A stretch of DNA of 64,000 bases from JAIPIY01 sp964489785. GTDB taxonomy: Bacteria > Patescibacteriota > Minisyncoccia > Phycocordibacterales > UBA1006. Position numbers and translations under genes: made by a program. The notes under the pieces are model-generated. The model was not told where the DNA came from. It saw only the letters and a list, made by a program, of their open reading frames with translations, and made no database searches. Positions 17,673 through 27,562 of the stretch are shown one piece after another. Each line of letters opens with the position of its first letter. Position 1 is the first letter of the stretch. The stretch lies in NCBI GenBank assembly GCA_964489785.1, contig CAZAZY010000001.1, forward strand, positions 7,865-71,864, read 5' to 3'.

Positions 17673-19808
17673 TTAGGTTGTTGTTGGTTCTGGTTTAGGC
17701 GCTTTCTTTTCTTCTTCTTTGGCTTTGTTTCTTACGTCCCTGCTTGCTTGTTTATGTTGTCCCATAGATGCTCCTCCTGATAATATTGCATCCATTGTTT
17801 TTTCAGCGCCGCTTGCTGTCTTTATTTCTTCAGCATAAAAATTTCTAGCCCCTGTGGTTGCTTTTATCTGAGCCTGCTCAGCATTTTTTAAGCTTGTTTC
17901 AATGTTGTCTAGAGTGCGTCCGTTGACTGATCCGCTGACCTTACCAAATCCAGGAACATCAACCACTGAGCCTTTCTTGTAAGCATCTTTATCTTTTTTT
18001 GCATTGATGTACGCATCAAGTGCCTTAGATTGATCTGTTTCAGCTTTGGCAATTTTAGCAGGGTCTTTTGTATCTTGAGCGGCTTTTAGTAACATTCGAG
18101 CTTCTTTTAGTTCATCACCTTTTTCCTTAATATTAGAATCAATTTTATCCATAACGTTTCCGAATTTCGCCATGAACTCTTCTTTATTGTCTTTATGTTC
18201 TTCTACCTGTGCGCTAAGTTTATTACCAGTCACTGGATCTACTCCATGTTTTGCAACCGCATCTGCTAATTCATCTGCACGAGCTTGTTTTTTCTTTCGC
18301 CATTCTTCATTTCGTTTTTCTTTTAGTTCAGTTATTCCTTTTCCTGAGCCATATTTACTACTCACTCCTTGACCAGTTGTTGGCATAGGAATACCAGTCA
18401 TTTTTGATATTTGACTCATACCAGGTGCATTTCTTGGATCCCAGTTTACATTATTTATTCCTCGACCGGTTGAAGTCATGCTTCTTCCTGCAAAACGAGC
18501 CAGTTTACCTTTTGTTCCCGTTGCTGTAGCATTGTTAGCCAGTGTTCTTGCGCCTGCTTGGGTAATAGCTCTTCCGGCAACACCAGCTACAGCTCCTCCA
18601 GCCAATGCAGTTCCAGCCATGGCAACACCACCAACTGCCATCATTGCAGTATTAAGATATCCTGTAACGGTAGATGCAATTTGCCCTGCTAATTCGGAAG
18701 ATATTTTCTTTGCAGTTAATAATAGCGTCATAAAGAATGCAAAAGGTACAATAATTCCTACTAAAACTGATGATAAGGTTGTTCCTCCTGACATTGCATC
18801 AGTAAGAAATCCAGTATTTAAGAATAAAATAATCAGATAAATAAAGAAGAGAAATACTGGTGCCAAGAATGCTGTACCAATAAGGTCGCTCGTCCAAGCA
18901 TCCCACCCAACACGTCGCCATCCCTTTCCGCCAGGAAAGGCAATAGATAAAAATGCTAATGGAGATGCAATAATAGAAAACCATAATCCAATAACCCTAC
19001 CAACAAAAAGCATAGCAATAGAGAAAAATACAAAAATCATTACCAGGTTTACGATAGTTACCAGTATAGTTATTAATATACCAGCCAAGGCAATTTTCCA
19101 GGGATCCATAGCATCTGGCTGTTCTTGTAGGGAAGCACTGACATCATTTTCAATGTTTTGAATATTAATTTTACTGATGAGTGCCGCCGTTATGGATTTT
19201 GTAGTTTGGTTTGGGTCTGCATTTGCATTTGGTTCTTGGACATTTATGTTTTGATAAAAAACCCGTGCTAATATATTTGAAGCATCGATTACTACCCGCG
19301 TGGTAAAGAAACTAAAATTAACTACCAATGCCATAATAATAACCCAGACCAAGGTGCTTTTTGCTGATCCTTGGCCTACGATGGTGCTGATTGCGATATA
19401 TAATAATGCAAAAATAAAACCAATATTGGTTAAATCTCGAATGATTTTCCATCCTTCGGAAACAAAGCCTGATTCATAGGATGCGCTTTGAGTAGAATAA
19501 TCCAGCATGGTATCAAGAAACATGCCTGATACGGCGGCAATAATATGAGTTATATAATAGGGTATATATGCTATTGCACCAACACAGTTAATAAGGTTAG
19601 CTGCATCAAATTCAAAGTTACAAGAAAACATTGATTCTGGTTCTGGGGTTTGTATGGGTGAACCTTCACCTGTTTCTGTATCCCCTCCGTCACCAGGGTC
19701 TTGAGCAAAAGCAATATTATTATTTGTTAAGGTTACACCTAATATCCCAGGAAGAAAAAACCCAGATAAGAGTGAACCTATAATAATAAATATTGCAAAC
19801 TTTTTCAT
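17673..19808 (-). CDS. VirB6/TrbL-like polytopic membrane protein
   Basis: A 711-residue protein. It has an N-terminal signal helix, a Cys-containing extracellular stretch, then about six to seven membrane helices (about 80-400) with the arrangement of VirB6/TrbL channel proteins. The C-terminal 300 residues are Ala/Gly-rich and then charged, with long helical KAAQDTKDPAKIAKAE-type repeats, so they probably face the cytoplasm. Its ATG overlaps the preceding gene's TAA (TAATG), indicating translational coupling to the large secreted protein. Confidence 0.75.
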   Translation of the reverse strand: MKKFAIFIIIGSLLSGFFLPGILGVTLTNNNIAFAQDPGDGGDTETGEGSPIQTPEPESMFSCNFEFDAANLINCVGAIAYIPYYITHIIAAVSGMFLDTMLDYSTQSASYESGFVSEGWKIIRDLTNIGFIFALLYIAISTIVGQGSAKSTLVWVIIMALVVNFSFFTTRVVIDASNILARVFYQNINVQEPNANADPNQTTKSITAALISKINIQNIENDVSASLQEQPDAMDPWKIALAGILITILVTIVNLVMIFVFFSIAMLFVGRVIGLWFSIIASPLAFLSIAFPGGKGWRRVGWDAWTSDLIGTAFLAPVFLFFIYLIILFLNTGFLTDAMSGGTTLSSVLVGIIVPFAFFMTLLLTAKKISSELAGQIASTVTGYLNTAMMAVGGVAMAGTALAGGAVAGVAGRAITQAGARTLANNATATGTKGKLARFAGRSMTSTGRGINNVNWDPRNAPGMSQISKMTGIPMPTTGQGVSSKYGSGKGITELKEKRNEEWRKKKQARADELADAVAKHGVDPVTGNKLSAQVEEHKDNKEEFMAKFGNVMDKIDSNIKEKGDELKEARMLLKAAQDTKDPAKIAKAETDQSKALDAYINAKKDKDAYKKGSVVDVPGFGKVSGSVNGRTLDNIETSLKNAEQAQIKATTGARNFYAEEIKTASGAEKTMDAILSGGASMGQHKQASRDVRNKAKEEEKKAPKPEPTTT

Positions 19809-22800
19809 TAGCGTACGTATTGTTTTAATCGTGGATACAAAACTACTAAATAATCAAATGGTTTTGCTGGGTACCACATTTGGAAATTATCAGGATCATC
19901 GGTGTGATTACACCATGGGCCATAATACACTCCATCCCAACTGGCTGTTCCGCTTCCAAAACCTGTTAAATCACAACCATGACTGCGAGCAAAGTCATTG
20001 AATACAGCATTTCTGTTTGATTGATGATCAAAATGATAATTTCTTACTACAATAACCGGATTGGTTACAGGAGCATATGCATTTGCTTCTATCCCTGTTG
20101 GGTTTGTCGGTGTTACAAATGCTGATTCATACCATGCTGTATGAGTTGCAGGATTTCCTTCGGCTATTGTTTGTTGGATAAATTCAGCTGGTCGGTAAAA
20201 AGGAACTTCGATAGCGATAGTTTTTACAGCATTTATTCCTAGTCCTATTTTCCAACGATCTCTTGATGATTGTAATATTGGAATACCTGCTACATCTGGT
20301 AACGGTCCACCAAATTGTGGTGCGCATTCTCCTAATAATGGAACACCGATAAACATCGTCCATGGTGGCGGACAATCTGCATCTGATTGCGGGCGCATTC
20401 GCAATAATCGTCTTTCGTTGCTTCCTCCAGAATTTAATACTGTTCCAGAAACAGCACCGGTTGTGCCATCAATTTCTCCCCCGATGACATTGGTTGCTAT
20501 GGGTGAAGTGGGAACCCCGGTGGATGCAGATGGAAGGAGTGATGTAAGATCGATTCCTGTTGGTCTGAAATAATTATAGCCTGAAAGACTGGCAAAGTTA
20601 TAAGACTGAGTTACGGTTGCTTCGGGGATACCTACACCGTTCATTTCAGTATTAGTTGAGCTTGTTTGTATTTGGTCTGTACAAGTTGTTCCAAGGTTGT
20701 TTTGGGCACAAATTTTAAAATAAATAGGGTTTGAAGTGGTAAAAGATGAAATCGATAGGTCTTGGTCTCCTACGGTAACGACGCTATTGCTGACACTTGC
20801 AGAGTTATAACTACCAGACAACGAGATGATGGTTTCCCCTGTTAATGCTCGTTCTCTGCTGATGGTTTGAGGGACGCTTTTATTTATTGCTTCGTTTAAC
20901 AAAGTATCAAGATTGTTATAATTACTATATTCAATCCACACCACGTTTGCTTTTGTATAGTTGGCTCGGAAATAGAGTGTGTTTTCAAATTTGATTATTT
21001 TTGCATCTGAAATCTCCACAGTTGGAGTGGTGTCAAAAGTCATACTAGCCTGAGTTGTTGCAGAATCCGCATCAGGCATTGTTATTGGTAATACAAGAGC
21101 GCGTTTATTTGGAATAACTTCGTTTGCATTAATCACTTCATATCTTGCTTTTTGACATGAGAAAATTGCATCTCGTAGACGTTTTTCAGAGGCTTTTGTT
21201 GCTTCGGCCTTTGCATTATTTAAATCATAACTTCGTTCAGTTGTGTAGGTATTTCTTGCTTCAACAAGATTTCGAATGATTAATGTTCGTTGTTCTTGTA
21301 ATGCAGTATCTCCATTAACCATGGTTTCCCATTTCTTCCACCCATCGGCAATCACCGCATCGCGTTTTTGCGTGCTGGTAGGTTCTTGTGTATTTAATGA
21401 ACCATCGGTAGTGAATATTGGAATACTGAATAATTCATACAATGCTAGTCGGCGTGATTTTTGCTGGCTGTCTAAATTCCAGTTTAGTGCATTCTCATTA
21501 AACAATCTTGCAATTCGTTGTTTTTCTTCTTCGGGTAAGGTTGCCCAATCCTCTGGAGGTATAAGTATGGATGAAAGAACGGAATTAAATCGAGATTCTC
21601 TTTCAGTTGAAGATAACCCAGTTGTTCCAGCTTCGTCTCCCCATACGTCATTAAATAAAATTACATCAAGGTTTCCTGATTGATTTTGAATACTGTTTTT
21701 AATACTTTGAAGACGGATAAGAACTTTTTGTTTTTCATTATACACATCTTGAAGATTTGCAAGGGTTGTACCATGTTTTGCAAGTTCTTTGACTTGTTCT
21801 CGCCATTGCAATGGTCCATCAAATCGTGGTTTGATGGCTTGTAATGAATTTTGTAGAATAAGGCTTTCGGCATTCCCAAGATACTGACCAAATGCCATGT
21901 TTACCTTTGCATAGAATGATGCATAATCCCCTCCTTCTTCGCGGGCATCGTCTTCTAGGTCATTTTCAGTTAATTGAATTCTAAAATATTTTTGCAATCG
22001 TTCTTCGTAGCCAATATCTGGACCTGGAATACATTGGTCTAATGCCATGGTTAGGGTTAATATTGGTCCAGAGATAGTATCAATTGTTGCCACAAGATTT
22101 TCAATGTCTTTCGCTGTCCACTCTAGGGCGCTATTTAATTCTTTGTTGATATCTACAACTTCTCGTGCATTATATTTTGAATTAGTTGATGTTTGAAAGT
22201 TTGGATCAGATTCTACTAGTGCAGTAAGACTCGCAAACGGATCCACTGGTTGCGGATTGCTGTCACCACCTATAGACCCTAGTCCCTTGTAGATCAGGTC
22301 AGTAAGAAGACTGGAAAGCATGGATGAAACAATCGATCCAAGATCTCCAGATGCACTGGATTGTGTTGATTGTGCCATAGATGAACCTAATGCTTGGCCA
22401 ATTTGGTCTCCGACTAATTTACCTGCAGTAGAAACAACTTCTTGTTTACAGTATTCAAAGCCAGTATCTACATCAGAAACAAATCCGCCCACACATTTGG
22501 TGGCCGCCTGGATTCCAGCACCTTGGAGAAGTTTTTGTTCTTCGGTGTGTTGTCGGGTTGATACTCGCTTGTCTAATTCAGAAAGCGTAAGGATTCTAGT
22601 CCCAATGCTATTATTTTGCATATCCGCCTGTTTGATATAAGTGTCCCACCCACCTTTTGTAAAGTCACCTTTAAAATCAGCTTTTTCTATTTCACTAATG
22701 GTCGGTTGTATTTTTTCCGTAAAAGGCTTTAATTCATATTTTACAACATTCACAAGGGATTTGAATGCGGGTTCACTGGTGAAACCACCAAAAGATTGAT

Positions 22801-23188
22801 TACCACTTACTTCCTTGTAAAGAAGCTGGATTTCATCTGATTTAATGTCGTACATGTGACTTTGTTGGTTTTCTACCGCAAAAGGATTACCTTCGAAACC
22901 ACTTCCCGCCCAGTTTATTACTTCGGTTGCCATGGTTTGCAAAATAGATGTAGCCACAGCTTTTGCAACAACATCAAGTGCAAATTTCCCAACTTCACCA
23001 GCGACTTCGGATGCTGTACCAGGTGCATCACCGATAAATTTTCCAATATTCACACCTAAAATACCTCCCTGCAAAGGTCCTCCGACTGCGTCAGTTGCAA
23101 AAGATTTTATTGGGTGACCCAAAGAAAAAATGATAACAAAAATAAAAAGTATTTGCGTTACGAATCTAAAAGAGATTTTGGTCAACAT
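19808..23188 (-). CDS. very large secreted hypothetical protein
   Basis: A 1126-residue protein with an N-terminal signal helix (about 8-28, ending FATDAV). A second hydrophobic region lies near 70-95. A helical middle with QEQRTLIIRNLVEARN-like stretches follows, then a Thr/Ser/Asn-rich beta region (about 720-940) and a C-terminal part rich in Pro, Trp and Cys. No enzyme motif was found. It is coupled to the VirB6-like gene by TAATG and has its own promoter: minus-strand TTGCAC, 16 bp, TATACT, 9 nt before ATG. A surface or channel-cap protein of the secretion apparatus is the likeliest role, by position only. Confidence 0.65.
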   Translation of the reverse strand: MLTKISFRFVTQILFIFVIIFSLGHPIKSFATDAVGGPLQGGILGVNIGKFIGDAPGTASEVAGEVGKFALDVVAKAVATSILQTMATEVINWAGSGFEGNPFAVENQQSHMYDIKSDEIQLLYKEVSGNQSFGGFTSEPAFKSLVNVVKYELKPFTEKIQPTISEIEKADFKGDFTKGGWDTYIKQADMQNNSIGTRILTLSELDKRVSTRQHTEEQKLLQGAGIQAATKCVGGFVSDVDTGFEYCKQEVVSTAGKLVGDQIGQALGSSMAQSTQSSASGDLGSIVSSMLSSLLTDLIYKGLGSIGGDSNPQPVDPFASLTALVESDPNFQTSTNSKYNAREVVDINKELNSALEWTAKDIENLVATIDTISGPILTLTMALDQCIPGPDIGYEERLQKYFRIQLTENDLEDDAREEGGDYASFYAKVNMAFGQYLGNAESLILQNSLQAIKPRFDGPLQWREQVKELAKHGTTLANLQDVYNEKQKVLIRLQSIKNSIQNQSGNLDVILFNDVWGDEAGTTGLSSTERESRFNSVLSSILIPPEDWATLPEEEKQRIARLFNENALNWNLDSQQKSRRLALYELFSIPIFTTDGSLNTQEPTSTQKRDAVIADGWKKWETMVNGDTALQEQRTLIIRNLVEARNTYTTERSYDLNNAKAEATKASEKRLRDAIFSCQKARYEVINANEVIPNKRALVLPITMPDADSATTQASMTFDTTPTVEISDAKIIKFENTLYFRANYTKANVVWIEYSNYNNLDTLLNEAINKSVPQTISRERALTGETIISLSGSYNSASVSNSVVTVGDQDLSISSFTTSNPIYFKICAQNNLGTTCTDQIQTSSTNTEMNGVGIPEATVTQSYNFASLSGYNYFRPTGIDLTSLLPSASTGVPTSPIATNVIGGEIDGTTGAVSGTVLNSGGSNERRLLRMRPQSDADCPPPWTMFIGVPLLGECAPQFGGPLPDVAGIPILQSSRDRWKIGLGINAVKTIAIEVPFYRPAEFIQQTIAEGNPATHTAWYESAFVTPTNPTGIEANAYAPVTNPVIVVRNYHFDHQSNRNAVFNDFARSHGCDLTGFGSGTASWDGVYYGPWCNHTDDPDNFQMWYPAKPFDYLVVLYPRLKQYVR

Positions 23189-23197
23189 AATACATAT

Positions 23198-23225
23198 AGT
23201 ATACCTTATGGGATAACAAGTGCAA
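23198..23225 (-). promoter_or_regulatory. promoter of the large secreted protein gene
   Basis: On the minus strand TTGCAC, 16-bp spacer, TATACT (complement of 23198-23203), ending 9 nt before ATG. Confidence 0.55.
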
Positions 23226-23257
23226 GGAAAAAAGGTGTGAAATAACTTATTTTTTAA

Positions 23258-24100
23258 TTATAAATTATATTCAAGTGTTTTCGGTTCAATAAAATATGTG
23301 AGCAATCCGCCGAGACTTTCTTTGAGGGCAGAAAAATCATCTTGATATCGTGTAACACCAGCAAGAGCAAGAATAGGATCGTCTTTGTGTCTGGTAAGAT
23401 TTTCCAGATTTGATCGTGTCCCTGCAATTGCATTCGTAAAATTCATATGATGGTATAACGCTTCGGTTGGTACACTCATGGTTAATAATGTTTTTTCAAG
23501 ATTCTGATATGTGGTCAATGTTGGGCGAATTTCTTCTAATAAATTGCCTTCGCCAGAAGAAATGGTTCGCTCTATCATGGGCAATGGGTCAGGTATATTA
23601 CTAAACGTGGTGAATGCTTTTTTGAAATTATTGAAATATATGGCGGTATTTTCACGATTTGTTGGTACGGGATTAAAAAAACCAACCTCGTAATAGACAT
23701 CAAACCTATCAGATGTGACATAATTTTCCAAAGTTCCCATAAATTCCTCTTGGATATCTGGGGTAACCCCCCCGGTTTGTTGTGCTAATGCTAGCAAAGG
23801 AAATAATTCTCTAGTAATGGTTCCTGTTGCAGAATCTCTGGGAATAGATGCATCCCGTAGTTTCATTCCTTCTCCTGGAAGCTCCCCTGTTTCTTGTAAC
23901 CAAAAGGCATGAAGAAAATCCGTTCCTAGTGTTTCTGGGCTGGTGGGTCTACCGATAAATGCAGAAATAGAATCTTCTGCTGGTTTGTTTTTTATTCGGT
24001 TGTAGAGAAAACGCATTCCTACGACAAAAAGAATAAGTCCTAACAATATTCCGATGCGTATTCCAAACTGTTTACTGGGTAAAATTTCTTTGATTGACAT
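23258..24100 (-). CDS. membrane-anchored hypothetical protein
   Basis: A 280-residue protein with one N-terminal helix (about 13-32) after a short Lys/Arg-containing segment, and a mostly helical remainder. No recognisable motif. It is the first gene of the minus-strand secretion-like run. Its promoter is a leaderless type: minus-strand TGATATACT (complement of 24107-24112) ends 6 nt before ATG. Confidence 0.65.
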   Translation of the reverse strand: MSIKEILPSKQFGIRIGILLGLILFVVGMRFLYNRIKNKPAEDSISAFIGRPTSPETLGTDFLHAFWLQETGELPGEGMKLRDASIPRDSATGTITRELFPLLALAQQTGGVTPDIQEEFMGTLENYVTSDRFDVYYEVGFFNPVPTNRENTAIYFNNFKKAFTTFSNIPDPLPMIERTISSGEGNLLEEIRPTLTTYQNLEKTLLTMSVPTEALYHHMNFTNAIAGTRSNLENLTRHKDDPILALAGVTRYQDDFSALKESLGGLLTYFIEPKTLEYNL

Positions 24101-24127
24101 GTTGGTAGTATATCAGAAAATAGTTTC

Positions 24128-24814
24128 CTATGTGAATAATATTTTTATAATTACCAAAAAAATCATATGCCCTGGATAAAACCAATAGAAAAAAGATCGA
24201 GGAACAATAGTTCCCTTTTCTCCATTATAGAGAAATAAAAATGGTATGGATAATGTTCCAAATATTTGTAGTGTAAAAAGATGAAGGCTATGTAGTAGAT
24301 AGGTATATCCAACATGTACACCTGCCAATAATGTAGCTCCTATTTTTTTATGTTTCAAAAAGAAAAAGTTTGCAATAATAAGAACTAATCCATATGCCCC
24401 ATATTCAAAATTTCCTAGTTGCATAATGATTCCTATTGTCGCGATCAGTGCAATACTGAACCAAAGAGATTTTTTTGTCAGTGCATATAATGCAATAACT
24501 CCAAACAAAAGAGTAAAGAGGATATTAAATTTATAAGGTAATCCCGCATGATACATGAGTAGTATATGAGGAATTTGTGCAATGATCCCAAACCAGAATA
24601 ATCGTTGCATATAAGAAAATACATTTTTTGTATGCATAAATCCCACCGCAATCAAAAATGCAAATAAGGGAAATGCTATTCTGCCGATAATAACCCAGAT
24701 ATCTTCGGTCGGAAAAAATAATCTACCGACATGATCAACCAACATGGTGATGCAGGCGATAATTTTTAATGCATCACCCGACAAAGATATTTCTTTTTGA
24801 AATAGAGACATCAT
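24128..24814 (-). CDS. TraX-family membrane protein
   Basis: TraX acetylates F pilin in conjugation systems; the family is widespread with mostly unknown roles. The N-terminal GDALKIIACITMLVDHVGR matches the TraX signature, followed by about eight membrane helices. I chose ATG 24814, which overlaps the rsmA TGA as ATGA, giving 228 residues. An in-frame upstream start would extend 11 residues into rsmA and is less likely. A second ATG follows at once (MM). Proximity to the secretion-like cluster may or may not be functional. Confidence 0.75.
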   Translation of the reverse strand: MMSLFQKEISLSGDALKIIACITMLVDHVGRLFFPTEDIWVIIGRIAFPLFAFLIAVGFMHTKNVFSYMQRLFWFGIIAQIPHILLMYHAGLPYKFNILFTLLFGVIALYALTKKSLWFSIALIATIGIIMQLGNFEYGAYGLVLIIANFFFLKHKKIGATLLAGVHVGYTYLLHSLHLFTLQIFGTLSIPFLFLYNGEKGTIVPRSFFYWFYPGHMIFLVIIKILFT

Positions 24815-25602
24815 GATTGTTGTATAAAATGATACAGATCTACCCAATGTTGTAATTGCATATCTTCGGGTCGCATGGATACGGAAAGTTTATTTTTTTC
24901 TAAAAATGCAGAAATTATTTTTTTATCATACGATTGTGAAAGATTGTTGACCAGAGTTTTTCTTTTTTGTCCAAATCCTGTTTTTACGATTTGCATGATC
25001 TGTGCCCTGTCCGTTATGGTGTAGTTATTGTGGCGTATGATACTGATGATTGCAGAGTCCACTTTTGGGGCTGGTTTAAAAAAACGTGCGTGCACGGTCA
25101 TGTGTTTTTTTGCACTGCCAAACAATGCAACTGCGATAGAAAGAATGCTTTGTTTGCCATCTTTTGCAACGATTCTGTCTGCTACTTCTTTTTGTACTAA
25201 TAAAACCATACGCGTTGGTGTTGGTTCTTCGTCAGTAAATTTGCGAATCAATGTTCCAGTAATGTTATAAGGGATATTGGCAATCAGTTTATATTCTTGA
25301 TTTGTTGGTAATAATGTACTCGTTTCACACGAAAGAATATCTGATTCCAAAAGTTTCAGTTTTTTTTGTTGGATTTCCTGTTGGAATAATTCTTCTAGCA
25401 ATGGTATCAGGTCGCGGTCTTTTTCAACTGCAATTACGGTATCCGCATGTTGTACTAATTCTTTTGTCAGTGCGCCTTTTCCGGGGCCAATTTCCAAAAC
25501 ACAATCACTATTAGTAACATCACCTGCCAGAATCATTGTTTGTAGAGCTTTTTTTGAAGTTAAAAAGTTTTGTCCAAATTGTTTTTTTGCGAAATGATGC
25601 AT
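24811..25602 (-). CDS. rsmA: 16S rRNA dimethyladenosine transferase RsmA (KsgA)
   Basis: RsmA dimethylates two adjacent adenines near the 3' end of 16S rRNA during 30S maturation. The 263-residue protein has the N-terminal KKQFGQNFL, the SAM-binding loop LEIGPGKGALT and the catalytic motif NIPYNITG (family NxPY). Length is typical. It starts 6 bp after the helicase stop and overlaps the TraX gene, so the three genes form an operon. Confidence 0.96.
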   Translation of the reverse strand: MHHFAKKQFGQNFLTSKKALQTMILAGDVTNSDCVLEIGPGKGALTKELVQHADTVIAVEKDRDLIPLLEELFQQEIQQKKLKLLESDILSCETSTLLPTNQEYKLIANIPYNITGTLIRKFTDEEPTPTRMVLLVQKEVADRIVAKDGKQSILSIAVALFGSAKKHMTVHARFFKPAPKVDSAIISIIRHNNYTITDRAQIMQIVKTGFGQKRKTLVNNLSQSYDKKIISAFLEKNKLSVSMRPEDMQLQHWVDLYHFIQQS

Positions 25603-25608
25603 GGTTGT

Positions 25609-27525
25609 TTAGGAGAGATAAATAGTTCTTTCTTCCCCACCATGAGTGTATCTCAATGTGTCATCCGCCACAAGAAGTTCTGTTGGTATATCAGAAAGAA
25701 ATTGTGACGGCATTCTGGTTTCGGTGCTACCAAAAATCATACGACTATGGGCGAATGACAATGACAATGTTTTCTTTGCACGAGTCATAGCAACATACAT
25801 CAAGCGTCTTTCTTCTTCATCATCACCTGTTCCGTCGTTTCTCATGCTGGGGAATAAACCTTCTTCTAATGCAATAATAAACACATGATCGAATTCAAGA
25901 CCCTTTGAAGCGTGTACGGTCATTAACCGAACACCTGATTTATTTTTTTCTTGACCTAATGTATCTTGGTCAGACATCAACGATACATGATCCAAAAATG
26001 TGTGCAAAGATTCTTCGGTATTTTCACCATCAAATCGTGAAGCCAATGAAACAAGATCTTTTAGATTATCTAATCGTTCTTGGCCATCGTCACCTTCGCC
26101 CAATAACATGTCTTCCATACCCGATGCAGAAAGAAGATATTTTATGACTTGTGACAATGGTTGTATCGTAACGTGATGTCTGGCCGTCGTAATAAGATCC
26201 TGGAATGATTGATATGATGCACGACTTTTCCCTGTCAGTTCATGTGATTTTTCTGCAATGATTTTTAATAATGAAGTTTTTCCAATGCCACGTTTTGGTG
26301 TAGATAATGCACGAACCAAATCAGCGCTGGCATTTGATTCAGCGACAATACGTACGTATGACAAAATATCTTTGATCTCTTTTCTATCAAAAAAACGAGT
26401 TCCCACAACAGTATAAGGAATTTCTGCACGCAAAAAAGCTTCTTCTAATACACGAGAAACATAATGAGTTCTAAATAATACAGCAATAGAATCAGGTGTT
26501 GCGCCTTCTCTAAAAAGTGTTTGTATTTTGTGTGTCACATGAAAAGCTTCGTCACGTTCATCGACTGCGCCATAGACATGTAGTAATGCACCAGACCCTT
26601 GTTGTGCACGTAATGTCTTTGGAATACGAAAAACATTTTTTTCAATGACCGCCTGTGCTCCACCCAAAATAGTTTCTGTTGATCGATAATTATCTTCCAA
26701 AAAAACTACATGAGCGTTGGGAAAATCTTTTTCAAAATTTAAAATGTTTTTTACTTGGGCTCCTCGCCAGGTGTAAATAGTTTGATCTGCATCCCCTACC
26801 GCACAAATATTTCCTGATCCTTTTGCTAATAATTTTACCAAATCACATTGAATCGAATTAGTATCCTGATATTCATCAACATGAATATAGGTAAAACGTT
26901 TATGTAGTTCTTGTAATACATCAGGATGATTTTGAAACAGGCGTAGTGGTAATAACAACAGGTCATCAAAATCAACCAGGTTTTCTTTTTCCATGGTTTG
27001 TATATAGTGTTCCCAAACATGATATCCAACATCGGCAACCGGATTATCTATAACCGCCAAAATATCTTCACGTGTTTTTCCTTCATTTTTCCATCGTGAT
27101 AATAATGAGCGAACTTTGCGTGGTTCCATTACGTCGGTATCGTAGCCTAGTTGTTTGATACCTTCTTTGATAATTTTTATTGTTGCATCATCATCTGCAA
27201 TATGGAACCGTTTTGATATACCTATATGGTGTCCAAATTCACGCAATATCGAAACACCAAATGCATGGAAGGTTGTTGCAACGGGTTGGGTTTGATAATC
27301 AGCCAACATGGCGTTCGCGCGTTCGCGTAATTCCCCTGCCGCTTTGTTGGTAAACGTAATAGCTAAAATATTATTTCCAGGGACTCCATTGTGTATTAAA
27401 TGGGCAATACGATGAATAACAGTTTTTGTTTTTCCTGTTCCTGCCCCTGCCACAATCAAAAGAGGCCCTTCTGTATGAAGGACCGCTTTTGTTTGGGCCT
27501 CGTTTAAACCTTCTAGATGTTTCAT
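25609..27525 (-). CDS. UvrD/PcrA-type superfamily 1 DNA helicase
   Basis: A 3'-5' DNA helicase of repair and replication. The 638-residue protein has the N-terminal LNEAQTKAV Q-motif, Walker A AGAGTGKT, the DEYQDTN motif II, GDADQTIYTWRGA (motif III), LEDNYRSTE (motif IV) and the C-terminal LMTVHASKGLEFDHVF and RRLMYVAMTRAKK motifs V and VI. It is somewhat shorter than PcrA/UvrD, lacking most of the C-terminal tail, and has no nuclease domain. Promoter: minus-strand TGATATACT ends 7 nt before ATG. Confidence 0.93.
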   Translation of the reverse strand: MKHLEGLNEAQTKAVLHTEGPLLIVAGAGTGKTKTVIHRIAHLIHNGVPGNNILAITFTNKAAGELRERANAMLADYQTQPVATTFHAFGVSILREFGHHIGISKRFHIADDDATIKIIKEGIKQLGYDTDVMEPRKVRSLLSRWKNEGKTREDILAVIDNPVADVGYHVWEHYIQTMEKENLVDFDDLLLLPLRLFQNHPDVLQELHKRFTYIHVDEYQDTNSIQCDLVKLLAKGSGNICAVGDADQTIYTWRGAQVKNILNFEKDFPNAHVVFLEDNYRSTETILGGAQAVIEKNVFRIPKTLRAQQGSGALLHVYGAVDERDEAFHVTHKIQTLFREGATPDSIAVLFRTHYVSRVLEEAFLRAEIPYTVVGTRFFDRKEIKDILSYVRIVAESNASADLVRALSTPKRGIGKTSLLKIIAEKSHELTGKSRASYQSFQDLITTARHHVTIQPLSQVIKYLLSASGMEDMLLGEGDDGQERLDNLKDLVSLASRFDGENTEESLHTFLDHVSLMSDQDTLGQEKNKSGVRLMTVHASKGLEFDHVFIIALEEGLFPSMRNDGTGDDEEERRLMYVAMTRAKKTLSLSFAHSRMIFGSTETRMPSQFLSDIPTELLVADDTLRYTHGGEERTIYLS

Positions 27526-27532
27526 CGAATAG

Positions 27533-27541
27533 AGTATATCA
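27533..27541 (-). promoter_or_regulatory. extended -10 promoter of the helicase operon, leaderless
   Basis: On the minus strand TGATATACT (TATACT is the complement of 27533-27538) ends 7 nt before the ATG at 27525. Confidence 0.55.
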
Positions 27542-27562
27542 CATTCTTTGAAATGAAGATTC

